A stretch of DNA of 64,000 nucleotides from Patiria pectinifera (taxonomy: Eukaryota > Echinodermata > Asteroidea > Valvatida > Asterinidae), in the NCBI GenBank assembly GCA_029964075.1, contig CM057136.1:4650001-4714000 (forward strand). Direction: 5' to 3'. The translations under genes were made by a program, and so were the position numbers. Below are positions 33,366-44,137 of this stretch, in pieces. A model generated the notes under the pieces. That model did not search any database and was not told the DNA's origin. It was given only the letters and a program-made list of their open reading frames with translations. Within the stretch, counting starts at the first letter, position 1. Each line of letters starts with the position of its first letter.

Positions 33366-36300
33366 GTAAGCCGACATGGAATGACATATTTGTATTGCAT
33401 TTTTATTTCAGTTTCATGAACTGAAACCTCCCCAAAAAGAGTGTATTTGACCTTCACCTCAAAAATGTACCACTTTTCAATACTTGTTTCTTTCAAGTGA
33501 ACAAGTAAACAGTGGAAAGCATTCCATCACAGTTTCCTGTCTTGATGAACTCTAACTCCTAGGTCAATTTATATTTTCTGCTGTCTTTGTAGGAGAATGG
33601 TGTGCATGTTCTATTTGGCATGCTTAAGATTTATTGGGGAACGCAAAAAGTGATACACCTCAAGCAAGAAGAGCTGAGCTGGAAACGTCGGAGCACACGT
33701 TTTGCATTTGACAATGGATTGGATGAAAACCTCCTGAGTGCTATGAGAAGTGGTGATGAGAACAGACGTCCAAGCACAAAGCTACAACATCTTGAAGAAG
33801 CAGGCAGTCCACATAGCCAGCAGCATAATGCAGGACGATCCAGGGGCATGCACAGAGGCAGGAGCTTTGATATGGCTGCAGCAGAGGGAGATGCCGATGA
33901 GGGACATATGGAGGAAGATGGTGATACCGTAGCAGATACTGTGCACATGAGAACGGGTCAGTCCTCTACGATGCCACGCAAATGCAACCTGCAAAGAAGA
34001 ACAATGTCATTCAGTGGCCATCTCTACAATAGTAAGGTGAGCAATGACCTCTAAACCATCAGACTGTAATTGCATTGAACAGTGGCAGTAGATTCCAGTG
34101 CCATATATGTAAGTCTGAGTCATTCTCATGACTAGAGTTGTGATCACAAGTCAGCCAGTCCTACAACTGACAACATAATCAAATCAACTATGGCACAGGA
34201 ACTTCGTCTCTCTGTTCATCGCCGTATGATCTGACTTGCTGCTGACTTCTGATTGACTTGATTGTCTACAACTCTGCTTTTGACCCAGCCCAAGGCGAGG
34301 GCCATTGTCATTGAAAACTGCTCCATCACACTGTTATTCTCATTCATTAATGAGTACTGAAGTGTACGCATACATTTGTATTCTGGTTCACCACATATCT
34401 TAAGTGTGTGAAGACATCAGCATGCGAATCAGCGTGTGAACCAGCACAAAGACAGATGATATCAGACTTCGGTGCTCTAACCTTTTTTCAGAAACTTAAA
34501 AAAAGTCGAAAAATAATGACAAAATTCTGATGATGTTTTGTGAAACAATTTTACTGCTGTCCATGTTGGGGGGGGGGGGCATTTCAATGAACAGAGAGTC
34601 TGATTGCCATTCCTCGTCCCCCCCCCCCCACAAACAAAAAACCTACAAATATTGAAGAATACATTTTCGCTTTCAAAGAACATAAAATACATTTTCGAAA
34701 GCAGAAATTTATTGTCCTGATTCAGGGGCCAAATTTATTACTGGCCGGTTTTAAGCGCTTCTGAACAGTGTTTAAAACAACGGTTTAAAACCACCCACGT
34801 GACAGACTGTCGACCAATAGGAATAGGTAAAACTGTCTCAGGTAATTTATGAAGTGCAGTTTACATGTTACTTGTCATTTCTCAGACTGCAGTATTCAGG
34901 CCTAAATATGGAACTGTATCCAATGTGAGGGTGTCAAGCAGACAGACTACAAATGAGGTCATTACCCTGTTACTCAAGAAGTTTGCTGTGGAGAATAGAG
35001 TGGACGAATTCAATCTCTACTCGGTCTTGCATCATGGAGGTTGGTACATTTATAAGATTGAGATGTTATATTGTTTCATGCATTCTTCAACAGACCTTTC
35101 TTTCGCTTCATCACAGCTTTGATTTATTGACGTGCAGTGGTTGGCAAAGTATGAGTGAACATTAATGTAACACATCGAAGCCCATAGCTGATGGTACAGA
35201 CATAATCATAATCTTTGCTGAGTAACAAGCACTAAATGTCTACAATTGGGCATTATCACAGATACTGATAATGCACAATCCATTGCATCACAGGTACATA
35301 CATGTACTGACAATTTCAAAACTGAAACAGAACTGGATAGTGCACAAGCTCATCAGGGATCAGGAAGACAACATGTAAGCAGAAGGCCTACCACCTCACT
35401 ATGACTCAACGTAGTCTTTACCATTGTAATACCATTCGTGAGTATGATCTCGCTAATCAATCAAGTTGTTTCATTTCTCATTTTCAGAAACACATGCATT
35501 CCAATTGAATGACTTCCCACTGCTGAAGAGAGTGCAACTGGGTCCAAATGAAAATGTTGCCAAGATATTCATAAAGGAGAAGAAATCGGATGAAATATCC
35601 CCTGAGGTAGGTATCCTGACCTGCTTCAGCCTCACTGAGTGCCTTGGTTGTGCAATCATGGAGGTAGTCAAAGAACTGTGAGTTGCTTTGAAGGTGGTCA
35701 AAGCAAAGATCAAACAGGTACAGTTTCCTTTATAAAAGCTGCATACAAACAGGCGGTGCATGTATGCCTCCTTCATTGATGTGTGGTGCTCGATTGCCAT
35801 GCTATCTTCTTTCTAGAACCCGATCTAGACATTCAAGAGGCTGGCATGGTTATTGGCTGTATTTAGCCATTATTTCCAATGAGTTAAATCAAAATAAACA
35901 GGCAGTTTTGCATCGAAATATTGAGAACGAAAGGCAAGCTGTCTGATGAAAGTGTATCCCCTTAACTGAATTTGAATACATACTGTACAGTCCATATTTT
36001 TGTTACATGAAATGACTGTTAATGAATTTGCATTGTAAATGTTTGTGATAACCTTTCTCAATATTGTGAGTTATAAACTGATCAATAGAGAGACTTTGGA
36101 TGCACAATAAGTATAACGTTTCTTTACTTGAAGATGTTTGATGAATTTCTAACATGTTGAGATTTTTGCAGATTCTATCAGCAATACCCGCTTATGTGCC
36201 TGCCAAACAGTTAAAATGCAGGGGAATTGGTTAATAGGTTTTCATGAGGGAATAAATATGCGCTTGGCTGGTTTTAAACAAGTACCTTTTAAAACCAAGT

Positions 36301-39300
36301 AGGGGCCTGGACATGGATAATTGCCCAAGCCGAAATTGAGGGCCACTATCCACAACCAGGCCCCTAGTCAGTTTTACACATACTTGTTTAATACCGGCCA
36401 AGCACATTCCCAATTTATTCCTATTCTTACATGTACATACCTTTTTGCTTTCAAAAGTTTTGACAGAAAAGGTATTTATTAATGGGAATAAATATGTGCT
36501 TGGTCAGTATTAAACACTATGTTTGAGACCGGTTGGAGTCTGGATGCTGATAATGACCTTTGGCTCGGTAGTTATCAGCATCCAGGCTGTTTAAACAGAG
36601 TGTTTAAAACCATCCAAGCACACATTTATTCCCGTATTAAATGGTCGATTTATCAACTATCGAAAATGCTGATATCGAGGGAGCGTACGGAACAAACTAG
36701 TTGTTTGGACGATGAGTTGTGTTGAGTTGTATTTAGTGTTTAAGGAGTTGTCCAAAGGATTAGATTGGTGAGTGTTATTTGGAACTCATGAGGTGAAGAT
36801 GAAGCGTCTCATTGTTTCAAAGTGACTAATGCTTCTATCCTTTACCCAAAGAGCTCGGGAGTTTGAAGTCCCCTGTATAGTTTTTACTTCAGATGAATGT
36901 TGTAGTACCTTTTGCTTCCTTTCATGATAGGTGGCAGGATTTATGAATCTTCGAATCCCTGAGTTGGAAGCCATTTTGAGAAAGTTTCAAGAAGAAGAAG
37001 AGAAAGAGGTCATGAAGATAAGACAAAGGTAAAAGTTTATTCATGATTAGGTCAGGAGAAATTGGCTGTCATGTACTGTTTTAAAACTCTCCTGTAGTTA
37101 GACCATTCAAAACACCTCAAAATCTGGGTGCTGGCAAATTGGAGGGAAAAACGCAGGACCTTTTAAAATCCTCCAGAATTTATTGTTAATGAATTCTCGT
37201 TGCCACTGCACTGGGCATAGCAGGGTTTTAAATGAAAGAATTGCATGATAAACCTGGTGCAATTAACATGTTTAATGCACACACCAGTGTTGGAGTACTC
37301 GTACACGAGTGCAACTCGAGTACCGGTAAGTACTTGGCCTGTACTCAATATTCAGTACTAAAAAAAACCCAAGTACTCGGCTCGTACTCGTACTGTCGTA
37401 CCGCGTTGTGTTGTTCTTCAAGAGTCCAGCCGGCCGTCATCACCGTGTAAAACTATAATCCAAAATGTCTGCCTCATCGGAAGTGGCGTGTACGTAGTTT
37501 TTTTTCTTTTAAATCAAGTTTCATTTGGAGCACCTCCAGCAAGGGGTATAGAAAATGCTGGGGTGCTAATGCGATGGTTAAAATTACCAGTTTGATTTTG
37601 AACTGGAATTTGATGACTGTGATAAAGATCCATGTTTGAAGACACAGGATTTTCCAACATTTAGATTATAGGTGCCTTTGTATGGCGTCTTGTTGTTCTG
37701 GTAGCTGCAAAAAATGCCTTGGCGTCGAGGGTACTTTACAATTCCTCCTTGTAATCCTCGAGCGTGAGTTTGTGTTCTTAAATCTTGCCACCAAGAAGTG
37801 ACTTGATCTGAGATGGGGTTACCTGAATCCTTCCTGTGTGGGTTGCGGAGGAGGTTTTTCTGCGATGGAGCAGCTGAAGAGATGTCAGATATGACGGACA
37901 TATCATCGGCATCGGAATTGATCAAGATGGCGTCAGTTACGCGAGTTACATTGGCAGAGCGTTGGTACCCGCGCTCTGAATTCACGCTGCTCGTGTTGGC
38001 GGGAACTATTGGAGCCGACGGCTGTTGAATGAGCACCGGCAGAGTTGTAGCTGGAAAACCCCATAGTGGAGAAAAATAGTATGACGGAAAAACTAGGGCC
38101 CAAGTGGGGAAAACTCAAGTGTGGTGTACCGGCAGTTGAAGCACGGAAAGGAGCTTGAGGGTATGCAACCGGTACCGGTTCCAAGGGGGAACAGTCTGAG
38201 GCAGAGGACCCCAAGCAGGGTTGAGCTTGGTAACTTGCACTAGCTGGAAAGGAACCCACTGATGAAGTGGGTTGACTAAATACTTGTTGCTGGAAACGCC
38301 GATGGTGCTGTGGTTACAGCAGCCGATGATTGTGGCCGAAGACTAGGTTTGGGATATGACGGTTCACAAATCTGAGAGCCGCCAGCCCCTGAGGGGGCTG
38401 GGTGCTCTCCCGCCGGCTCGCCCAAGGCTTGCCCAAGGTTTGGGGTGGAGTCGACTCACCCTGGCCAATTTCCCTCACTGCAACAGCGTGGATATCTATG
38501 GTGTCGTCCTCTGGTGGTTTGAAGATAGTAGACGGTACAGATGAGCAGTGACTTAGGCATTATGTCTACTAAAAAAATGAAGAAAGTTGATGTGAAAGTG
38601 TTGAGAATTTTTTTTTTACATAAATACACTAGAAATACCGGAGGTGGTCCTATCAGACTGCAACACAAGTAACAAAATACAACGTTCAACAGGGAGCATT
38701 GGGCTTTTCACCTACGCTACAATTGTGAGAACTTTTGCATATTAATGAGGGCTTCAAAAGGTGGATCAGATTGCGTCACAAGGGACAATCTACATGGTGA
38801 GCCTATCCGGAATTGGCGTAGTATAATCCATCCACATCAACAGTGTCAGTCCTTTGTGTCGTTTGTTTTATCTAGTGATGTTATCTTTGTATTTTCCAGA
38901 TATGTCCAATACAAGGCCAACCTCCAGAAGAAGCTTGCATTACTGGCAGCAGAAATGTAAGTAGATTGGCTTGGTGGATTAAATGATCCAGCCCAATTAT
39001 AGAACTGTGTTTCTTTATGTTGTTTTGGCTTGCCAGGGAATTCTACTCCTTCCCCCTTAAACTGCCAAATGTCAACATCTGATGTTGCATGATGTTCAAG
39101 GACTTTACAAAGGGCCAATAAAGTATTACTTTCCACAAGAGTGATGAACCAAGTTTGTCAGCACAGCACGAGAGAATGTGCCGCCAGTTAACTGCAGGGT
39201 TTGGATTTGTGGTTGATTTTTGAAGCATCACAGTAGAAGGAGTTTTTGGAGTGACGGAGTTATGGGAAGTTAAGTTTAAATATACATGATAAGGTTACGG

Positions 39301-39857
39301 TTAATATAATACAGTATTTTTTTCATAATAGATGTAAAAGCTGAACAAAAATACTGAATGGACTAATTATAAATGGGCTAATCCCTTTCCTTTAAGCAAA
39401 TAACTGATGTATGCATTTCTATTCACATCCCTGCCCTTCAGTTGTTCAACAGTAAGAGCTATGCCAATAGCTTGTTGTCATGTGGAACAACTTTGTGGAA
39501 CTTGCTGCGCTTAACTCCATTTTATCTGTTTCCCTTTTAAAAACTCAAATCTCAGGCTGAGAATTTCTGATTCTCCTTGTATTTTCATCTCCAGTTCTGG
39601 GTAGCCAGTTGTTAATAACTTGTTCTTGTAAGTGGAAGTACCCACTGGGTTTGGTACTATTGTAAGATCACTCCCAGCACCATTGTATTAAATCGGTACA
39701 GTCTAGTTTCAGTAAAAGTTTAATTTCATTTCTTTCAAATTCACAAGTGATTTTGCTTTTGACATTTTTCAGTGAAAAAGAATCCAAGTCCAAAGGCAAA
39801 CGCAAAAGCAAAGACAAGAAGAAAGGCAAGGACAAAGGCAAGGGTAAGAAGAAATAG
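33284..39857 (+). CDS. RASSF2: RASSF2/4/6-type Ras-association domain protein
   Basis: Exons 33284-33365, 33593-34036, 34886-35039, 35488-35606, 36931-37028, 38900-38956 and 39773-39857 all have GT-AG borders and compatible phases; stop TAG at 39855-39857. In the 365-aa model: an N-terminal family block (FRTFN ... GMLKIYWG), a Ser-rich linker with a basic TMSFSGHLYNSK block, an RA domain at about 196-283 (FRPKYGTVSNVRVSSRQTT then PNENVAKIFI), and a SARAH helix at about 287-337 (IPELEAILRKFQEEEEKEV). The family bridges active Ras-like GTPases to Hippo MST kinases through SARAH pairing, usually as a growth-restraining adaptor. It is an invertebrate co-orthologue of RASSF2, 4 and 6; the vertebrate symbol is only nominal. 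The oddity is a 25-residue Lys-rich tail after SARAH. Confidence 0.93.
33593..34036 (+). CDS. RASSF2: RASSF exon (linker)
   Basis: 444 nt, phase 0 at both ends. Starts ENGVHVLFGMLKIYWG, then a charged, Ser/His-rich low-complexity linker, and ends MSFSGHLYNSK, the conserved lead-in to the RA domain. Confidence 0.93.
34886..35039 (+). CDS. RASSF2: RASSF exon (RA domain, first half)
   Basis: 154 nt, phase 0 in and phase 1 out. Encodes FRPKYGTVSNVRVSSRQTTN and LLLKKFAVENRVDEFNLY, the ubiquitin-like RA fold. Confidence 0.95.
35488..35606 (+). CDS. RASSF2: RASSF exon (RA domain, second half)
   Basis: 119 nt, phase 1 in and phase 0 out. Encodes FQLNDFPLLKRVQLGPNENV and AKIFIKEK, with the GPNE motif typical of the family. 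Confidence 0.95.
36248..36421. repeat. Hairpin MITE 1 in RASSF intron
   Basis: Outer arms GGGAATAAATATGCGCTTGG and its imperfect reverse complement; inner arms GGGGCCTGG ... CCAGGCCCC. Same family as 36484-36633. Confidence 0.75.
36484..36633. repeat. Hairpin MITE 2 in RASSF intron
   Basis: Outer arms GGGAATAAATATGTGCTTGG / CCAAGCACACATTTATTCCC, inner arms GTCTGGATGCTGATAA / TTATCAGCATCCAGGC. Only about 60 bp from hairpin 1. Confidence 0.8.
36931..37028 (+). CDS. RASSF2: RASSF exon (SARAH helix, first part)
   Basis: 98 nt, phase 0 in and phase 2 out. Encodes VAGFMNLRIPELEAILRKFQ and the EEEEKEV acidic run. Confidence 0.94.
37283..37410 (+). mobile_element. Possible hAT-type left end with GTACTCG motif array
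   Basis: Starts CAGTGTTGGAGTACTCGTAC and continues with several GAGTACTCG-like units, the same design as the two complete hAT elements here. I could not find a matching right end or TSD. It lies in a RASSF intron. Confidence 0.4.
37584..38460 (-). other. Coding-like low-complexity segment, possible retroelement relic
   Basis: Minus-strand frames of 150 and 108 codons overlap with different frames, rich in Ser, Pro, Gln and Asn. Composition suggests a decayed gag-like or disordered protein sequence in the RASSF intron, but I recognise no motif. Confidence 0.3.
38900..38956 (+). CDS. RASSF2: RASSF exon (SARAH helix, second part)
   Basis: 57 nt, phase 2 at both ends. Encodes YVQYKANLQKKLALLAAE. 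Confidence 0.9.
39773..39857 (+). CDS. RASSF2: RASSF terminal exon, Lys-rich tail
   Basis: Acceptor TTTTTCAG|T, phase 2 in. Encodes EKESKSKGKRKSKDKKKGKD and a few more Lys/Gly residues, then TAG. The tail is almost wholly Lys, Ser, Gly and Asp. Confidence 0.9.
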
Positions 39858-39962
39858 AAGCACATAACTCCAGCTGGCTGACAACGTTGACCCAAACAAT
39901 TACAGTAAATATCAATGGCCTTGAACAGGTATATTTCTGTCTACTGTTACTTCAGTTGAGAC

Positions 39963-40550
39963 TGTCACGCCCCAACTATCGCATCGGTCCCAACTATAGT
40001 TGGGACTGTCCCAACTATAGTGCGGCAGTTGGGTCGGCCCAACTATAGTTAGGACTGGAGTTAAGTTGCGACGGATGCTTCATGCTTGATAGATCTTGTT
40101 GGATTAAATGCTCCTTGGCGGCTGGCACCGTGTGCGCAATCGCATGCATGCATGCCGCAATGCTGGCACGTGAGCTGTAGAGAATGTTTTAGTCGTACAT
40201 CAAATGTAACTATAGTTGGGACTGCCCGAATAAAAAATTGCGATGGCTCCACTACAGATGGTCCCCCACCCATAGGTCCCCAGTAAAGTCAGACGTGTAT
40301 CAGGCTGTAGGGAACGCTTATGGTTGTGTACATCAATGTAAAACTATGGGACACCACAAAAAAAAAAGATCGTGATCGGCCCAACAATGGGCCAGCCCAC
40401 CAAACAAAACAATGTTGGGGGAGTTGGGACCTATGCGCCCAACTGTGGAACTACAGTTGGGACAGGCCTAACTATAGTTGGGACAGGCCCAACTATAGTT
40501 GGGACAGGCCCAACTATAGTTGGGACCGATGCGATAGTTGGGGCGTGACA
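39963..40550. mobile_element. 588-bp MITE with ~44-bp TIRs just after RASSF stop
   Basis: Ends TGTCACGCCCCAACTATCGC ... and exact reverse complement; perfect TIR of about 44 bp including CCCAACTATAGTTGGGAC. Flanks share AGAC (39959-39962 and 40551-40554), consistent with a 4-bp TSD. The interior is built of ~24-bp GTTGGGACAGGCCCAACTATA units. No protein. The TGT...ACA ends with a 4-bp TSD fit Ginger-type elements among others. Confidence 0.85.
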
Positions 40551-40901
40551 AGACTACATGATTTAGATTTTAACCTATGGGCAGTTCCAGCGTTATGAAA
40601 GGAAGTGTAATGTCCGTGACAGAGCCAATTAACCATGATATCTAATGAATGATTTAGAGAAATGATCCAAAACTCCTAGTCTGTAATCTCCTTGACCATT
40701 ACTAACAGATGGATGTATAGATTAAAAAAAAAATACATTTTCAGGTTTATTCACTGAGCTCTTAAAAGCTCTGTCACGGACATTATATCACACTGGAATT
40801 GCCCCAATGACTTACATTTGACATGTTTGGGAATGGAATGGGGCATGAAACAAATGTAGTACAATTGCTATACGGCCATACTATTACAGTGTATAATATA
40901 A

Positions 40902-40907
40902 AATAAA
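40902..40907 (+). promoter_or_regulatory. Candidate poly(A) signal for RASSF
   Basis: AATAAA about 1.05 kb after the stop, beyond the MITE. Another AATAAA at 44038-44043 is followed by a GT-rich tract. Which is used cannot be told here. Confidence 0.3.
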
Positions 40908-41709
40908 CAAATAGTAGAACTTGTGGGGGGATGATGCACAATCATTGCAATCAGGTCTTAGTTGTTGATTTAGAAATGAGGAAAAAGATTGGCCATGTGT
41001 AATATAACCCATGTTTCCCACCAGTGATATTATATTATCAATTCAAAGGATGTAGGAGTGATTCTGCACAAGCAATGATTGTAGTGGACTGTTACAGCCT
41101 GTTAATTGATAAGATCGGTCACAAGATTGAAGGTAGCATGACAGTGTATCCTTGAGTTTACCATATTTAGTATTGACTTGTACATGGTTTTATGCCAATA
41201 CTACATAGAAGTGTTTATGGCAGAGATAAGCCAGGCGTAATCCATTTTTAGTCAGAAGCAACATTTGTTTTGTTTACTGTCAAGAATCTTTAAAAACGAT
41301 ACACAAAGAAACACACATAGAATAGAATAGTACATGTATAGAATGGAATAGAATAATTGTATTAGTCAGGCATTAAAAGGTGCAGGAAAATTATCTTCCT
41401 CAGTTATAAACATTGTTTAAAATTCTATTTCACTATACATGAACAATTACATCAAAAACTCAGGTAGAGTTACAATTGACCTATCGCCGTTTGCGAGTTA
41501 GCCACGCCCCTTAGACAACCCTATGGAATTTTGTAGGTTAAGTTTTGATCGTCTCAGATTTTGCGCGTTTCGCGTCCATTTGTATATCATGTAATTTGAC
41601 AATATTCAACAAGCTGCATTGACGCGATTCTACCGCGATAGGTTAATTACATTACAAATACACAGTAATGTAAATAAAAACAACAAACACAAAACACGTA
41701 ATATACCTG

Positions 41710-42004
41710 TGTAATGTGGTGCTTATATAGCGCTTTATACCAAGGGTCTCAAAGCACTTTACAATTACTATTTACAATTATTACCACTGTTCATCAGGCC
41801 ATGAGACCAGTTTTTGCAGCAGCTCGAGATCAGCGCATTCTGGTCTCTACCTTCACAGGTACCCATTTATACTCCTGGGTGGAGAGAAGCAATTGTAGTG
41901 AAGTGTCTTGCCCAAGAACACAAGCACCATGTTCCCCGTCAGGGTTCGAACCCATGTGCCATGGCACGTGAGTCGAACACTTTAACCATTGGTCCACAGC
42001 TCTC
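41710..42004 (-). mobile_element. tRNA-derived SINE
   Basis: On the minus strand the head has an A-box-like TGGACCAATGG (41996-41986) and a perfect B box GGTTCGAACC (41952-41943), spaced like a tRNA. A central block CTTGGGCAAGACACTTCACT, then CTCTCCACCCAGG, and a tail CTTTGAGACCC...AGCGCTATATAAGCACC follow. This head-body-tail layout is that of widespread aquatic-animal SINEs. Open frames in it are not genes. Confidence 0.85.
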
Positions 42005-42097
42005 CACTTCCAGTGCTTGAAAAAAAAATTCAAAAATACTCTTAAGATTAGAATGCATTAAAATTTCAGATGGTTAAAATACAGTTACATACATGTA

Positions 42098-42510
42098 CAG
42101 TGGAACGTCGCTATACCAAACACCGCTATACCGAACATTCGGCTATACCGAACATCGTCCTTGGCTCCCGATTTTTGTGTACAAAATGTATCGAACATTG
42201 TAGTTGAAAATGTCAACAGAAGAGCGACAAGTGACTATTATTTTTCCAAGGAATTGAAGGGGAAAGCCACCCATTGCTGTAGGTAGTAAGCTCAAAACTG
42301 TGTAATTACATAATTCAATAGTTGGCACGTGTTCAAAGTCATCTTTCAGTAACTACCAGGGCGTGCAGGGTGAAGTTCTGAAGGGTGCTATTTATTGAAA
42401 AGTGAATACCAGAGCACCGGCAGCTTAAAATCGCTATACCGCCAAACGATCTCTATTACGAACAATTGCTTTGGATCCGGCGATGTTTGTTGTATAGCGG
42501 CATTCCACTC
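42098..42510. mobile_element. pogo/Tigger-like MITE
   Basis: Left end CAGTGGAACGTCGCTATACC with repeats of CGCTATACCGAACA; right end GTATAGCGGCATTCCACT, the degenerate inverse. TA precedes the left end. The interior is non-coding. Confidence 0.7.
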
Positions 42511-42514
42511 AAAC

Positions 42515-43095
42515 AAAGGGTCTTTTGGAGTGATTATTGTTGGAAGCTGGAGTTGTAGACATTGCACTCAGTAAGAATGAATTCCAAAAAGATTATAGTC
42601 TTAGTGACAATTTGACGGACCTTACCAGATTGGTTAATGATAACAAATGAATTCAGTGGGTGAGTAGAATCATTCTTCATTTGCTCAAAATTGGTATGCA
42701 GTGTCTTGTCCAGATTATCACAGCCATTGATCTTAGAGGCCATTTTGGTCACTTGCTCAATCTTTTTACAGCCCTTAACATGAAGTGAATGGAACCAGAC
42801 GACACAATAGAAAGTAATAATGGACTAAATTGGACTACCATAAAATAACTTCAAAATGGTACAATGTATCATCTACACTAAAAATTTAAGTTTCCTTTCA
42901 AAAAGCATTCTTTGTTTGGCCTTTTTGCACATGTTAGCATTCCAGACCAGACGATTATCAATGATTGTTCCCAAGTACTGATATGTATATTCAGTTACCA
43001 TATCCCAGTTTCATTGGCTCAACGGGGTTTCCACCCCTCTGGAAATCCAAAACAATTTCTTTCTTCAGCTGTTAAATGGATGAACACACATACCA
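42515..43095 (-). pseudogene. LINE reverse-transcriptase C-terminal relic (CR1/Rex1-like)
   Basis: On the minus strand: KKEIVLDFQRGGNP, then after a frameshift VTEYTYQYLGTIIDNRLVWN with NMCKKAKQRM, then VTKMASKINGCDNLDKT and STHPLNSF. These are the post-catalytic blocks of CR1/Rex1-group elements. It has frameshifts and stops and is 5' truncated. Confidence 0.85.
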
Positions 43096-44129
43096 ACAGA
43101 GAGACACCAAAGCCCTAACAGCCTCATTGGCGTAGCAACTAGTGAATATGACTACACACACATCTATATGGGGATGTATGGGGGACCACTGTTTGTAGAC
43201 CCTTAGTCCATAGGGTTTCATCTGAGGGGTGCTGAGGTTAATATTGAAGGAGGCCGGTTCATACTTCATGCGAGAGCAAAAGAGAAGTGAATTTCATGAC
43301 GTCACTAATTGAAGTTTCATAGTGAGGTTTGTCATTACCCATCACTTTGCATTGAAATTCCTGCTCACAATTTATATGCAATAACTCACTTACTGACATT
43401 GTATTGTTTTGTTTTTTTTACCCAAGAAAGACTTTCTCTTTGTATTAAGTTTTATAATTAAAATATATATTTTGGTTATGTATATAAATGTACAAACAAT
43501 GAAAATTTCCATAGCATCCATATTTTTGATTTTTGATACATACACTGTCACAATATAAGAAGTGTAAACAGAATTTTATGAAATACTCTAATGCTCAATT
43601 GAAAGATTTGAAGTGGAAATTATATTTTATGAATATTTTGAAATGCCTACTAGAGACGATAATAATACAATTTTGATGTAATATAAACAGATCCATAGAC
43701 ATGGAAACATTTATGACATTCCCATTATTCTGTAGATTGCAGATAATCTTAAGATTTTGAACTGTTTGCACCAATTTGTTGCACCACTACAGAGCCTTGG
43801 AGGGGGCATGCGCAAATGAACAACCACTAACAGAAACATTATGTTATTGTTTGAGATACTTTTCTCTCACTTGTCCCTTCCTGGGCTCCGTATGCAACTC
43901 TATATTTGATAACTTTTAAACAGTCATAGAACTGGAAGATTTTCTTTTGTTTTAATCCAGAGTTTATTAAAGATGTATCATGTTGACCTATGCATATTTC
44001 TGACACAATGTAAAGATTTTGTAATTGATAAAAGAGCAATAAACTTGTATATGATGTTGCAGTCTATATTACAGTGTCCATTTTCATTCTCTGCATATGA
44101 TTGTTGATGGGGTCATGCCTCATATATGT
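43096..44129. other. Intergenic, no gene recognised
   Basis: AT-rich. No protein similarity or named repeat is visible. Confidence 0.5.
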
Positions 44130-44137
44130 AGTCATTG

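Noticed and set aside
41714-42033. Open frames on both strands
   Set aside because: They lie entirely within the tRNA-derived SINE.
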